Assembly: GCA_024195265.1 (NCBI GenBank)
Contig: JAJLRJ010000010.1
Location: 32,565,445 to 32,629,444 of the forward strand
Reading direction: 5' to 3'
Length of the DNA: 64,000 nt
DNA from: Dendrophyllia cribrosa
Lineage: Eukaryota > Cnidaria > Anthozoa > Scleractinia > Dendrophylliidae
Shown here one piece after another: positions 1-11,000 of this stretch. The translations under genes and the position numbers were made by a program. How positions within the stretch are numbered: position 1 is the stretch's first letter; each line of letters starts with the position of its first letter. The notes under the pieces were generated by a model, which saw only the letters and a program-made list of their open reading frames with translations, ran no database searches and was not told the DNA's origin.

Positions 1-155
1 CTTCTCAGCCATTCAATGACCTAACAACGCGCAATTAATCAGCAAGTGTTTTTTTTAAATCATCCACCTTCCGGAGTTTTTAGCCCACGTCATCTGAGCG
101 ACCTTTTACCGAAGATTTGTTGGGTGTAAAAGTACTTTATTCTTTCTTTTTTCAG

Positions 156-256
156 GACTGACAGAGATGAAGCTGATTCTAGCTACAGCTATAAACAGTG
201 TTATAGTGAAGTACAATCACAGGCTGGTTTTAGCGGCGATGGCTACATCATTTATG
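156..256 (+). CDS. LamG gene, exon a
   Basis: The acceptor is TTTTTTCAG|GACTG and the donor ATG|GTAAGG. Reading starts on the third base of a codon and ends on the first. It encodes a Cys-containing linker and the opening FxGxGYxxY of the LG domain. The preceding exon is not in the window. Confidence 0.82.
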
Positions 257-927
257 GTAAGGACACAGCTGGGGTAACAAAGAGAGTTTTTCGTTTGAAA
301 TCTCCCAGGCGTGACTGATTTCGGTATTTGATAATAGATAGTGTTATATCTCCCAACTCAAACGCCTTTTTTGATTGAACAAGAACGTGTCACGTGCCAT
401 GGGTCAAAACAGTTTAACTCCCTAGGGTGTTTCTCTGCTTTTAATTTCAAGAAAAATCCGCCGCGAAAAATCTAGCAAACAGAGCCGATCATAATACCAA
501 CATTGCATCACAACACTTGTTGAAAAGAACTTTAGCTTTGAAGTGTTTGTAAATAGAGTAAATAATAATTATATATTTATTTCTGCTACAGATTCAGCCT
601 ACACGTTGCCTCATAACATAGAAATAGAAGTAAGCTTCCGTACCACTACCCGTTCCGGGCTTCTCGTGTCCATTACCAACAGTACGACGGGTCCGTTGGG
701 ATTCCGGTCCGGTTCCGTTACGTTGGAGCAGCTGGAGGGACAGGTGAGAGGAAATCCCAATGACGCTCATTTGTGTTGGCAAAATACATTGTAAATACTA
801 GTTAGTAGTAATCAACCATTTGGAAAATGTGTTCGCACGAAAGAAGATATGTGAAAAAGTTCGGGAGATACCAAAATAGATACCAGTTCCCGTCCCGGTT
901 TGCCTCTGAAAAGAACAAAAGAATCTT

Positions 928-961
<34 letters not shown>

Positions 962-2265
962 AAAGCGACGTCGAAACAGAGGAAAGCTGAATTCACAGCG
1001 AACACAAGATTAGGATTGCACAGACGCAATGAAAGCTTTCTTACACTAGTCGAGAATTTTCCGAGATTAAAACCCAGGAAAACCTCCACCATTTGGTCTC
1101 CTTTCTAATTCATTCAAATGCCCTGATGGCCGTTGCAGAGAGGTTCTTTTCAGTTTTTGTATTGTTTCAAACCGTTTTTGACAAAATAGACCATTTTACA
1201 GTTGTGTGCTTAGTACCCTGGCCTTTGTGTGAAAGTGAGGCTGGAGTTGACTTTGTTTTGATACAAACCTTCCTGCTTTTCATATGTAAATCATGTTAGT
1301 TAACATAAAAAACATGATTTACTCTGAAAAGAAGAAAGGTTTCTATCAAAACAAGGTCAACTTCAGCCTCATTTCCGCACAAAGACCAGGTTACTAAGTA
1401 GAAACTGTAAAATGGTCTATTGACAGAGATAGCCTAATCAGCTCTTTTAGTAACCAGTTACATGTAAGCGTCCTGTTGTGTTTATTTCAGATCATTCTCA
1501 TTTTCAATGGTGTTGGAAACTCTTCTGTGATTCCTTGGACCGACCCTTCTATCCCGAAAGACGGGCAGTATAACGCTTCATTCCATCTCTGCGATAACAA
1601 ATTCCACAAAATAGTGGTGAGAATGAATCTCACTAATGCCACGCTTCAAGTGGATGATCATTTAGCCGTCACAGGTGCTGTACCGGCTGACTTTTCACTC
1701 CAACGTGGAAACTTCCACATTGGTGGTGTACCAGGTAACACAACAAGAAACCTTTGTCTTGTTACGACTTTTCACGTTGCTTGTTATCCTGTTTGCCTGA
1801 ATAGAGTCCTAAAGTGTGACGTCACAGAAACTTAAATTTGTGAAATTATGGAAAGAGCATGACAAAAAAGGCTCGCTTGCCAAAAATCATCATCTTATTG
1901 CAATTCTGGGGTGAGATATTAGTTCTTTTATGCTCTGCTGACTCCATACCAACCCTTCTAACCCAAATCAAAACCCAAATCAAATCCCATAATTTGACAA
2001 ATTTGATTTTTGTAACGTCATCACTTTAAGACTCTATCATTTCTCTTCTAGAGTCAATGTGGACGAAATACTAAGGTGTGACCACTCCAATATTGGAGCG
2101 TTTTCACTTGACGTCATAGCCGCCATATTGGTGTTCCCGTACAAAAGAATTTTAATTAACTTCTTTTGTTAGGAACACCAACATGGCTGCCATGGCCTTT
2201 GTTATTTGAGTCCCACGGGACTGAAGATCACGTGAGTGAAAACGCTCTATACTCCCCCTCCCTTC

Positions 2266-2337
<72 letters not shown>

Positions 2338-3800
2338 TTCTTACGATAGAGTCTAGATCCACCACTGTTACTGGTTACTGTCTATTTATTTTTTGAATTA
2401 ATACTCGGAATGAAAGACTGCACAAGGTGGTCCTAACTTTTGAATCTGTGGTTGAGATGCTACAGTGTAATCACTCAGTTAGACTACGAGCAGTCCCTCG
2501 TTTCCAATTCTTGGTTTTCACGTGACGTCATTAAATTCTGAAATCAAAAATCGCTTAGCCTGCTTAACTTTGATTGTCACCACATGAAAGACATCCTTAA
2601 AGCGTATCTGTTCACAAATTTCCAGCTAGATAACTTCATTTGTGATGAAAATACATCATGTTGAACTTTCGAGATTTCCGCCCTACGTGACATCAAGATG
2701 GCGGCGTGACAAAGTTGTCAAGCTCGAAAAAAGGTCTTTTCTGGAAATTTTTTGCCGTTTAAACAGTTTAAGTATTGAGAGAGATGTTTATGGAAATATA
2801 TACTAGCTTCGTAAAGAAAGGCCAATCCCCTTTATAGCAAAAGTGAGTGCCAGATGTTTTCCCCGTTTTACAGCCGCCATGTTGGTGCCCATATGACTGG
2901 GCACCAACATGGCGTCTCCATACTAAGCTCTATAAATTTGCGTAAAATGTTTCGGCGTATAACTCAGGAACGGTAAATCGCACAGACCTGAAATTTGGAT
3001 ATATTGTTTATTTATTAACATTTTATAACATGTGAATTTATCAGCTTTTTTCATCGGATGGTTTTGGATTTATTTTTTGACGGCGTGACAGTGAAAACCA
3101 GCAATAGTCCGTCGAGCGAGAAACAAAAGAACGTTAGCGAGCGGAAAATAGCCTCGTCTTGCCCCAGTTTTTGCGCGACCATTATCCGCTCGCCAATGTT
3201 TTCTCGTTTCTCGCTCCATGGACTAAGCTGGGAAAAAGGGACTGCTCGTAGTCTATCACTCAGTAAATGCTACTGAAAGTACTTTTACGTGGTGCATGTT
3301 CACGTGTCTCCATGCAGACGTCTCGTAAATGCAGGAGTAAGATAAAAGACTTATACAGGCAAACTAAGGGCCCTTTACATAACCCAAATATCAGGAGGGA
3401 AAAAAGCTCCGTCTAGTCCCTCCTCTTCCCACCCCTCCCCCCCTCCGCCCTCCCCTCCCCCCCTCCCCTCCCTCCCCTCCCCCCCTCCCCTCCCCCCCTC
3501 CCCCCCTCCCCTCCCCTCCCCCCTCCCAATTCTAGTCTGTATCCCCGCTCCCCAACCCCCTGAGTACAAGCACCTATTTTTCAAGACCCTAATTTTGTAA
3601 AGAAACAGTTTTTCTTTTGACTGACGATGTATGTTGTTGTGTTTTCAGACGGATCTAACCCGACACACAGTGGCTTGTCTCATAAAGGACTCACGGGCTG
3701 TGTACAGAGCCTGAAAATTGACGGACAACCTACTGCCATTATAAGAAGAACCCAGCTTCATAACGTACAGCAGGGCTGCAATGCTCCACGGGCCGCTTAG
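156..3800 (+). CDS. Laminin G domain protein, C-terminal four exons (partial gene)
   Basis: Four exons join without frame breaks: 156-256, 592-743, 1491-1734 and 3649-3800 (TAG stop 3798-3800). Each internal border is AG/GT. Together they encode 215 residues. The first exon holds a Cys and the FSGDGYIIY start typical of an LG domain. Exons 2 and 3 give the beta-sandwich (YTLPHNIEIEVSF, GLLVSI, then CDNKFHKIVVRMN). The last exon gives the closing pair of cysteines (LTGCVQSLKIDG ... QQGC) just before the stop. LG domains of laminin alpha, agrin, perlecan and neurexin-type proteins bind glycans or cell-surface receptors outside the cell. Ending right after an LG domain fits a basement-membrane or adhesion protein, but the family cannot be fixed because the 5' part lies left of the window. 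Three NxS/T sequons in exon 3 fit a secreted domain. Confidence 0.88.
592..743 (+). CDS. LamG gene, exon b
   Basis: Acceptor TGCTACAG|ATTC, donor GGACAG|GTGAGA. It joins exon a to make a split GAT codon (IIY-D-SAYTLP) and ends in phase 0. It encodes strands A to D of the LG sandwich. Confidence 0.85.
929..960 (+). repeat. Poly-G tract (32 bp) in LamG intron
   Basis: An uninterrupted run of G lies between exons b and c. The apparent ORFs crossing it (poly-Gly or poly-Pro) are products of the run, not genes. Confidence 0.9.
1189..1417. mobile_element. Palindromic MITE, family M, copy 1
   Basis: This 229-bp near-palindrome lies in a LamG intron. Its ends are inverted copies (GACCATTTTACAG ... 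CTGTAAAATGGTC), with TA on both outer sides. The arms continue inward (cttgccTTTG-type motif, then GATACAAACCTT against AAAGGTTTCTATC). A second copy of nearly equal length lies at 50635-50864. The TA borders suggest a Tc1/mariner-type non-autonomous element. No ORF of its own. Confidence 0.8.
1491..1734 (+). CDS. LamG gene, exon c
   Basis: Acceptor TTTATTTCAG|ATCATT, donor CCAG|GTAACA. It encodes the middle of the LG domain, including CDNKFHKIVVRMN and RGNFHIGGVP, which is the usual 'N-x-F-x-I-G-G' stretch before the last strand. It ends in phase 1, matching the next exon. Confidence 0.87.
2051..2094 (+). repeat. Fragment of the 88/106-bp repeat core
   Basis: It reads like the core of the arrays at 19.3-21.3 and 61.0-62.3 kb (GTGGACGAAATACTAAGGTG, then TGACCACTCCAAT). 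It is cut short by the inverted-repeat element that follows. Confidence 0.6.
2095..2249. mobile_element. Inverted-repeat element, family P, copy 1
   Basis: The ends are inverted copies (GGAGCGTTTTCACTTGAC ... GTGAGTGAAAACGCTC). The centre holds a second palindrome around TTAATTAA, with GGAACACCAACATGG against the inverted CCATATTGGTGTTCC. A second copy in the opposite orientation lies at 57606-57761. Non-coding. Confidence 0.8.
2267..2337 (+). repeat. Poly-C tract (71 bp)
   Basis: A run of 71 C directly downstream of element P. An apparent proline-rich ORF over it is a product of the run. Confidence 0.9.
2480..3255. mobile_element. 776-bp TIR element with 9-bp target duplication (Mutator-like)
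   Basis: The two ends are perfect 18-bp inverted repeats, TAGACTACGAGCAGTCCC. They are flanked by an exact 9-bp direct repeat, TCACTCAGT, at 2471-2479 and 3256-3264. A 9-bp TSD is typical of the Mutator superfamily. There is no transposase ORF, so it is non-autonomous. A short internal palindrome at about 2873-2923 (GCCATGTTGGTGCCC ... GGGCACCAACATGGC) may be another nested insertion. Confidence 0.82.
3418..3527 (+). repeat. CT-rich simple repeat (CCCCTCC)n
   Basis: A long pyrimidine tract of C runs broken by single T, 120 bp before the last LamG acceptor. It explains the glycine-rich ORF on the other strand. Confidence 0.9.
3649..3800 (+). CDS. LamG gene, terminal exon
   Basis: Acceptor TGTTTTCAG|ACGG. 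The split codon G|AC gives VPDGSNPTHSG, continuing the LG fold. GLTGCVQSLKIDG and QQGCN supply the disulfide pair, followed by PRAA and TAG. Confidence 0.87.
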
Positions 3801-5060
3801 CTGTAAACTCCTAGTAAGGTTGAGCCTGCGATTTTACGGTTTCCGGCAGCGTCTAGAAAACCAGGTGAATAGGTCAGAGAAACATTTTTCTTGACTTATT
3901 GACCTCGTTTTTATGTACGTGATCGCTGGTTTTTAATGATTTCAGGCTCAGTCGTGATAGTAACCATGGCATTTGTGCCCTTGTAATCCATGAACGAGGA
4001 AAGGTGGCAAGTTCTATTGTGTATACATTTCAGTAAGAAAGAAATTTTGCTTCCCATAATGAAGTAAAAGTGTGTTTTCTTTGGCAGTCATAACTATATA
4101 TTTTGAATTTTTGCCTGTCAGCTAGATTGATTTCAAGACCTGGAAATTAAAACACGTGATGTATTTGTTAAATTAAGCAACTTAAATAGAACAACAACCA
4201 AACAACAAAGAGGAATTCTCGGCATTACAGACCACATTTTTAATGAAGATTCTCCCAGGTTTCAATATCCATACTGTAGGTTTTTTTATCGTTCCTTGAT
4301 ATTTTTTTATTTACTGAAACCATTATTTTTGTTATTTATTTGATTTTACGACCATTGTCTATGCGCTTGGTGTGTGGCATTGTCCTTCCGAGCTCGTTTA
4401 AATTAGCCTTATTTTAACATGGACTGGTACGATGTAGAATATTCAGTCTCCTATTTTCCCTTTTGTTTGTCGAGTTCGATCGTTTAGGTTGTTTAGCCGC
4501 CATCTTGAATCCCACGTTGCGCTAAAAACTGGGAAGAGTACAAAGATTACTCAGGGGGAAGTAAAGTAAACGTGGGTTTCAAAGATCGATGTTGACGAAC
4601 ACACGGGAAAATGGCGGACTGTGAACAGTCTAGGTACAATGGATAATGCTCTTTCATAATTCCTTTTTTTGTAGTCCAAACAAACCTAAAGTAGGATTGT
4701 TCACCTAGTTATAAACTGCAAATTAAATAGGCGTCACTCTTATTGAGTCTTTGTACAATCTCGTCCCCAGAGCCCCCCCCCCCCCCTAGGGCGCGGCGGG
4801 CGTTAACCCCTGGACAAGGCTGAAGACATTTCGTTATGTTTTACATGACAAAATTTTCCAGGATTTTTGGAGTATTTTGCCGACCCGCCATTTTGAAAGC
4901 GGAGAAGTTCTGCGACGATATCAATTATGGATGGCAAACGGTGTGAATAGTACAAGTCTGTAAGGTGTGTAACTTGTTTGAACGTAAATAAAGATTTTTA
5001 TAGCTCTATCATCACGCGGGATGCCTGTGGCAGACCGCGTTGAAGTTTTGGTTGATTTTT
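3801..5060. other. 3' flank of LamG gene; no gene recognised
   Basis: This stretch should hold the LamG 3' UTR. An AATAAA hexamer at 4987-4992 is the clearest polyadenylation candidate but is far from the stop. A poly-C run lies at 4773-4786. A stretch at about 4859-4908 (GGATTTTTGGAGTATTTTG, then a GACCCGCCATTTTGAA motif) recurs at 37953-38035, so it is an old dispersed repeat. Confidence 0.5.
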
Positions 5061-5576
5061 AACCCGTGAATACGCGCAAGCGTAATAAACCGGTTATCGG
5101 TAACGGTGGCTAATTCACCGCTCACTCGCTCCTTCCATCAGCTGTAAACTTAGTGACGTAATGCTTTGTTACGAATGCGTTTCGCAACAAGAACAACGTG
5201 AATCCAGCGATAACAATAACTAATTTGTTGTAAACGAATATAAACAGCAATAACTTACAGATGTTTCGCATTTGGAGTCTTTAATGCCACATTAAAATCG
5301 ATCTAAAATGATTTTCCAATCGAGACACGCGTTTTGATGCGTATCTACCTTTAAATAACAAAATTTATAGTCTTAATTGAGCATGTGTTCCTCGATTGTC
5401 TCGTGGGTTATCGCCGGAATTTTCGAACTGGACATTATGAATGTGATTCACTTTTTTTTTTTGCGTTCGCCAAAAATCCTTACGTTTAATTTAAAAAAAT
5501 ATCTAACCGTGTCAGTGTTAAAACATAAGCTTACCGTAATATTGAGTTACGTGTTAGCATTTCTTATTCACGGGTT
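5061..5576. mobile_element. TIR element, family A, copy 1
   Basis: It starts AACCCGTGAATA and ends TTATTCACGGGTT, inverted copies of each other. The body matches 35280-36271 (CTTTCCATCAGCTG-type motif, CCGTGTCAGT, ACATAAGCTTACCG). This copy lacks the nested element present in the other one, so it shows the empty site near 5488-5500. No transposase. Confidence 0.78.
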
Positions 5577-6136
5577 GGCTCTTAGGAGCCCTTTGATTCT
5601 TCATCGTCGTCACAAATCGCAGTGTTTTTTTTTTAAGTTTCCCATACTCCGCGGGACGACGCATAGTTTAGTTTCACTAGTTGACGTGCGATCGCGACGT
5701 CGTGATTAATTTCAAGGTGGCGCAAATTTCTCCGTGTGTTGACTTGAGCCGGAAAAAGTGGGAAGAATTACAGCGTACAAGTTTTTATGACAACGCAAGG
5801 CGTTTATGAATGGATAGGACCATTTGATAGGTGCGGTTACATGGGGCGCTGCATTTAGTGAGTGTGACCGACATTTCCCGAGGTAAATATATCCATGGAT
5901 ACATAAAAAAGATCACACGAAGCGCCCATGATATTGAACGTGGTAAGTCGCAATGGTGTTATGATGCCCAAGGTACAAGAGCCAATCACGATGCTCCGTT
6001 TGACATCAACACGTAACCGCAAAGGAAAAGTGATTCACTTAATTGCGTGACATTTTTTTACCTTGGCAAATCACAAATCGCGTGTAACCGCTGGTTAACA
6101 CGGTATACTAAACCCAAGTGTGATGCACCGCGGGAT
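5577..6136. other. No gene or recognisable element
   Basis: Short ORFs only, without splice-consistent or domain-like content. Confidence 0.4.
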
Positions 6137-6144
6137 GATCTACC

Positions 6145-6460
6145 CCCCGGGGGGGTACTCGGGTATATTTTGGGTGGGTATGTGCCGCCCGGGTCTCCAA
6201 ATTTGGACCCCGTTTTAGAAAGAATTTGCACTCAAAATGATACCCCCGTTCTAGAAATAGGCCAATTTTTAATAATCCGTTCTGGAAAAAATAGCTGCTG
6301 ATAATTTGAAGCTTTCATGCGTTCGAAAATTATACCCCGTTCTAGGAAACGTCTCTAAAATGATACCCCGTTCTAGATCAGGAGTCCCAAAATCACGACC
6401 CCGTTGGGCGGCACATACCCGTATAGGTATTTTTGGGGAGTACCCCCCCCCCCCCCCCCG
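6145..6460. mobile_element. Poly-G/poly-C-ended TIR element, copy 1 (hAT-like)
   Basis: The ends are GGGGGGGTACTC and GAGTACCCCCCC, inverted. An exact 8-bp direct repeat, GATCTACC, flanks it at 6137-6144 and 6461-6468, a length typical of hAT insertions. The inside carries degenerate repeats of ACCCCGTTCTAG. It belongs with 18770-19219 and 31813-32210 by its ends, though the inside differs (a subfamily). Confidence 0.8.
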
Positions 6461-6468
6461 GATCTACC

Positions 6469-7550
6469 ATGGATGTTCGCCGCTTATTGCTGAGGGATTT
6501 TTCTTCCGGCAGGTTTTGTGATATAACTTATCATTTCAGTTAGCAATCGTGGTTTAAAGTGTCGGCTACTGAATGTAGTGAATGTAGTGTAGTTTTAGGC
6601 TGCGTTTTTTGGGAGAATCCGAAATTGGATTTGTGATCTCAGATCATATGGATTTTTCATGACCAAAAAAGAGAAAAATCCTAAAACGGATGGATCATTT
6701 AACGTAAAAAACCGTTGGTATGCAAATGAACCTATTTTGTCTCGCTTGTGTTTATCAGTCTGCTCGACAATAGTTTTCAAAATATACGCAATAAAATCTT
6801 AACTGAATTGCCCATGATATGAAATGGTGAAAGAAACAAAACAGCGAACGGTACGAGTAAATTTGCACGAAAGATCGCTTATCGGATGTACTATTTTCAA
6901 ATCCATTCTCAAAAACGCTCTGATCACGAATCTAAAAATCCGGATCGAGATTTGATCTGAAAAATCTCACCGAAGTATGGATTCAGTCAACGGATTCATG
7001 ATCCATTTTTGGATTTTAGTAAAGAGAAAAAACACTATTAAGAAAGGAATATAAACATAGAAGTAATATAGCTATCACAAAATTGGTGAGACGACAGTGT
7101 TTAAAACTGAGCAAAATAGTATTGGTAAAGTGCTCTTTTGAATTGTTGTTTAGTTTGCTGTTTGCGTATGGATATTGAAATATCATTCCAGTAATGGCAT
7201 CCAATAATTGTTGGACAAAATTTTCTTATATTTATTCTGACAGCCTACTTTCATAATTTTAAGCTGATGTTTCTCCGTAAAAGTACTCAAAACACTCGGG
7301 AATAAATACTGCAATACGTTAAAGACGCCACGAGTTCAAGCTGTGTACAGCTTCTTGTTTGCAGCTATAAACAGATTGTGACCGGGTAGTCATTCAAAGT
7401 TATGCTTACATCAACCCGGGAAATCGACCAAAATATACCGCCTGAACGCCCCCAGGAGCCTCGTTTATTTAAAATTCGATTGAATCTGTCGTTTTTTACT
7501 TGAAGAGTAGTCCATTAAAATAATCAGAAATGGTTCTTATCGCTCTTTAC
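6469..7550. other. No gene or recognisable element
   Basis: AT-rich. Short ORFs on both strands have no recognisable domain and no neighbouring exons. Near 6610-6665 and 6950-7020 there is a repeated GGATTTTT/GATCATATGGAT-like pattern, possibly a decayed inverted repeat. Confidence 0.35.
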
Positions 7551-7551
7551 A

Positions 7552-7800
7552 GAGCGTTTTATCAACAAATTCGTGTGCGGTAAGATTTTCATTTTGACTC
7601 GTTAGATTCGCAATGGTCAGAGTACGATGGCAAAAACATTTTCCGCAAAACATAGTTTTCAGTTAAAAGCGTTGCCAAATAGCGAGCGTGAATCACGGGT
7701 CACTCGCTTGAGTTTACGGAACACCTTCTGGAAAATAGCACTTTGATACTATTTCCTCGCATCGTATTAAATCCAAACTTCGCCAATCTTTTGTTTAGAC
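7552..7800 (+). repeat. Partial copy of the 8.8/9.7-kb duplicated unit
   Basis: It contains the same string of motifs as the later copies (CAAATTCGTGTGCGG, GTTAGATTCGCAATGGTCAG, ACGATGGCAAAAACATTTTC). It then runs into TTAGTTTACGGAACACCTTC, which recurs at 10503. Confidence 0.75.
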
Positions 7801-8184
7801 ACGAGGCTAACATTTCCAGGGTAAACCTTAGTTAGCAAGTCCTTTCTTAAAGAGAAGGACCATCCTGAATATCAATGCGGTGTTTTTCCATACTGAAATC
7901 AGCGGAAAAAAAAACGAATTTTAGAACGCGATTCGATAGAAGTTGTCCAAATCTCAGACAAACGAAAAGAGTCTTAATTGATTCCTTAACACCTCTTCTG
8001 AAAAAGCCAGGGTGAACCTAACCGCCAAAGTACTTAGTTTTTTGTTATGGAGTAAAACATACACCTTGTTTCGTCATTTTCCCCCATTTTCTTTGTAATT
8101 TGGCTCTTTTGTCAGACGGAAGCTTTTCAAATTTAGCGCTCTGGACCGGAAGAAGGTCCCGGATATGTCGCTGTACTCTCGGCG

Positions 8185-8615
8185 ATGGCACTTTGTGATG
8201 CCAGTCATGGAGTAGCGTGCACCCCCCAGAACACTTTGCGATGCCAGTCATGGAGTAGCGTGCCACCTCCCAGGACACTTTGTGAAGCCAGTCATGGAGT
8301 AGCGTGCACCCCCCCAGGACACTTTGTGATGCCAGTCATGGAGTGCGTGCACCCCCAGGACACTTTGTGATGACAGTCATGGAGTACCGTGCACCCCCAG
8401 GGCACTTTGTGATGCCAGTCATGGAGTAGCGTACCACGCCCCAGGACACTTTGTGATGGCAGTCATGGAGTAGCGTGCACCTCCGAGGACACTTTGTGAT
8501 ACCAGTCATGGAGTAGCGTGCAACCCCCTAGGACACTTTGTGATGTCAGTCATGGAGTAGCGTGCCACCACCCAGGACACTTTGTGATGCCAGTCATGGA
8601 GTAGCGAGGCATCGC
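8185..8615 (+). repeat. 43-bp minisatellite, 10 units
   Basis: Ten head-to-tail units of about 43 bp. Each contains GACACTTTGTGATGCCAGTC, then ATGGAGTAGCGTGC and a short C run that varies in length. An inverted single core lies at 8739-8752 and a second array at 10770-10990. Unit lengths are not a multiple of three and all frames differ, so it is not coding. There are no unique spacers, so it is not a CRISPR. Confidence 0.9.
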
Positions 8616-8756
8616 CCGGAATGCCATTGTCTTTCGCGACATGTACTTACAGTGTCTAGTTTCTTGATGCGCAGCATAATTATTTGCATATACAGAACCA
8701 GTCGGTTGTATTTGCTCAACAGAATAAGCTACGCTACTCCATGACTGGCATCTAGT

Positions 8757-9541
8757 CTCTTGGCAGATTCAACTGCTGTCAATTACACGGTTTGATGCGT
8801 GATGTAAATCCCAAGGTGTGATAAAGTTAACAATCGTGTTGTAATTAAAGGCGGGCCGCGCTCTTTTCAAAGCATTTTTGTCAACAAATCCGTGTGCGAC
8901 AAAATTTTCATTTTGACTCGTTAGATTCGCAATGGTCAGAGTACGATGGCAAAAACATTTTCCGCAGAACATGGTTTTCAGTTAAAAGCTTTTCCAAATA
9001 GCGAGCGCGATGCGCGGGTCACTCGCTTGTTCGTTACGCTTTTTTGCTCGCGCTCTTTACAGAACTTTATATGGCGGACGACTGAAGAGGCTCGAAGACC
9101 GAAATTGTTTATCAAACTATCGCGTTTTAACAGTATTTAGATCGTTTTAAAGTTATTTTAAGTGCGTCGAATGTCTACAAAAGACGTGATGTCCTATTCT
9201 TCTCGCTCTTTACAGAGCGTTTTGTCAACAAAATCGTGTGCGGCAAGATTTTCATTTTGACATGTTAGATTCGCAATGTTCAGAGTACGATGGCAAAAAC
9301 ATTTTCCGCACAACATGGTTTTCACTTAAAAGCGTTGCCAAATAGTGAGCGTGAATCACGGGTCACTCGCTTGTACGTTGCGCTTTGTTTCTCGTGCTCT
9401 TTACAAAGCGTTTTGCAGTTCAGATCTAGACGCGCTCTTTTACTCGATCGGTTAACGTAGTTCAGACCCAGAGTATATTAACTGAGGTTTTAAAAGATAA
9501 TATAGGCCTTTCTATTTGCCAGACAATGAGAAATGTGAAAT
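8757..9541 (+). repeat. 785-bp direct duplication, left copy
   Basis: It matches 9716-10498 almost base for base from CTCTTGGCAGATTCAACTGC to ATAGGCCTTTCTATTTGCC. Within each copy a shorter stretch (about 8870-9060 and 9205-9400) is itself repeated. Confidence 0.85.
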
Positions 9542-9715
9542 AAATGATGGCTTTTCTTTGAAATCCTAACTTGAACAAGCAAAAAGCAAGCCCCCGCCTC
9601 TCACGACTGAGGGAACATTGTTCGTGTTGAGATAATTATTATTCAAATTTGAATCCGTTTGCTGGTCTCGTGGGAGATCGTAGGAAGACATTTTGGAAAT
9701 ACTCTAGTCTCTAGT

Positions 9716-10498
9716 CTCTTGGCATATTCAACTGCTGTCAATTACACGGTTTGATGCGTGATGTAAATCACAAGGTGCGATAAAGTTAACAATCGTGCTG
9801 GAATTAAAGGCGGGCCGCGCTCTTTTCAAAGCATTTTATCAACAAATTCGTCTGCGGCTAGTTTTTTTTTTAATCTTTAGATTCCCAATGGTCAGAGTAC
9901 GATGGCAAAAACATTGTCCGCAGAACATGGTTTTAGTTACAAGCTTTGCCAAATAGCGAGCGCGATGCGCGGTTTACTCGCTTGTTCGTTACGCTGTTTT
10001 ACTCGCGCTCTTTACAGAACTTTAATATGGCGGACGACTGAAGAGGCTCGAAGGTCGAAATTTGTTATCAAACGATCGCGTTTTAACAGTGTTTAGATCG
10101 TTTTAAAGTTATTTTACGTGCGTCGAATGTCTATAAAAGACGTGATGTCCTATTGTTCTCGTTCTTTAAAGAGCGTTTTGTCAATAAATTCGTATGCGGC
10201 ATGATTTTCATTTTGACTCGTTAGATTCGCAATGGTCAGAGTACGATGGCAAAAACATTTTTCGCAGAACATGGTTTTCAGTTAAAAGCGTTGCCAAATA
10301 GTGAGCGTGAATCACGGGTCACTCGCTTGTACGTTGCGCTTTGTTTCTCGTGCTCTTTACAAAGCGTTTTGCAGTTCAGATCTAGACGCGCTCTTTTACT
10401 CGATCGGTTAACGTAGTTCAGACCTAGAGTATGTTAACTGAGGTTTTAAAAAAATAATATAGGCCTTTCTATTTGCCGGACAATGCGAAATGTGAAAT
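9716..10498 (+). repeat. 785-bp direct duplication, right copy
   Basis: This is the right-hand partner of 8757-9541, with scattered substitutions. After it the sequence continues with TTAGTTTACGGAACACCTTC, as the copy at 7711 does. The whole 7.5-11 kb block therefore looks like one composite repeat that was duplicated. Confidence 0.85.
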
Positions 10499-10583
10499 AT
10501 TTTTAGTTTACGGAACACCTTCTAGAAAATAGCGCTTTGATACTATTTTCACGCATCGTATTAAATCCAAACTTCGCCAATCT

Positions 10584-10607
10584 TTCATTCATTCATTCAT
10601 TCATTCT
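10584..10607 (+). repeat. (ATTC)n microsatellite
   Basis: Tandem ATTC units followed by TTTATTTGCCATATATACAAC. This layout resembles the inverted 3' tail of a non-LTR retroelement or SINE. Confidence 0.8.
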
Positions 10608-10769
10608 TTATTTGCCATATATACAACATTTTACAGAGCAAGATGGAAATAATGAAGGATTAGAGAAAATAGTGAATGGAGAGGAGACCTGAAAGAAACC
10701 ACGGGGCTTATAATGAGTCAGGTCTCCTCACTTAAAAATAAACTAATCTTAATATAATAAAATAATATA

Positions 10770-10990
10770 GTAGCGTGCACCCCCGAGGACACTTTGTGAT
10801 GCCAGTCATGGAGTAGCGTGCCACCCCCGGGGACACTTTGTGAAGCCAGTCATAGAGTAGCGTGCAACCCCCTACGACACTTTGTGATGCCAGTCATGGA
10901 GTAGCGTGCATCCCCCAGGACACTTTGTGATGCCAGTCATTGAGTAGCGTGCAACCCTCTAGGACACTTTGTGATGCTAGTCATAGAGAA
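10770..10990 (+). repeat. 43-bp minisatellite, second array (5 units)
   Basis: Five units of the array described at 8185-8615 in the same orientation, more diverged, at the right edge of the duplicated block. Confidence 0.88.
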
Positions 10991-11000
10991 GCGAGGCGGG

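Noticed and set aside
2166..2396. Proline-rich ORF
   Set aside because: It is the translation of a 71-bp poly-C run next to a MITE.
3375..3584. Glycine/glutamate-rich ORF on the minus strand
   Set aside because: It is the translation of the CT-rich simple repeat.
8185..8615. Regularly repeated 43-bp units resembling a CRISPR array
   Set aside because: The units are head-to-tail without unique spacers, there are no cas genes, and the genes around have introns.
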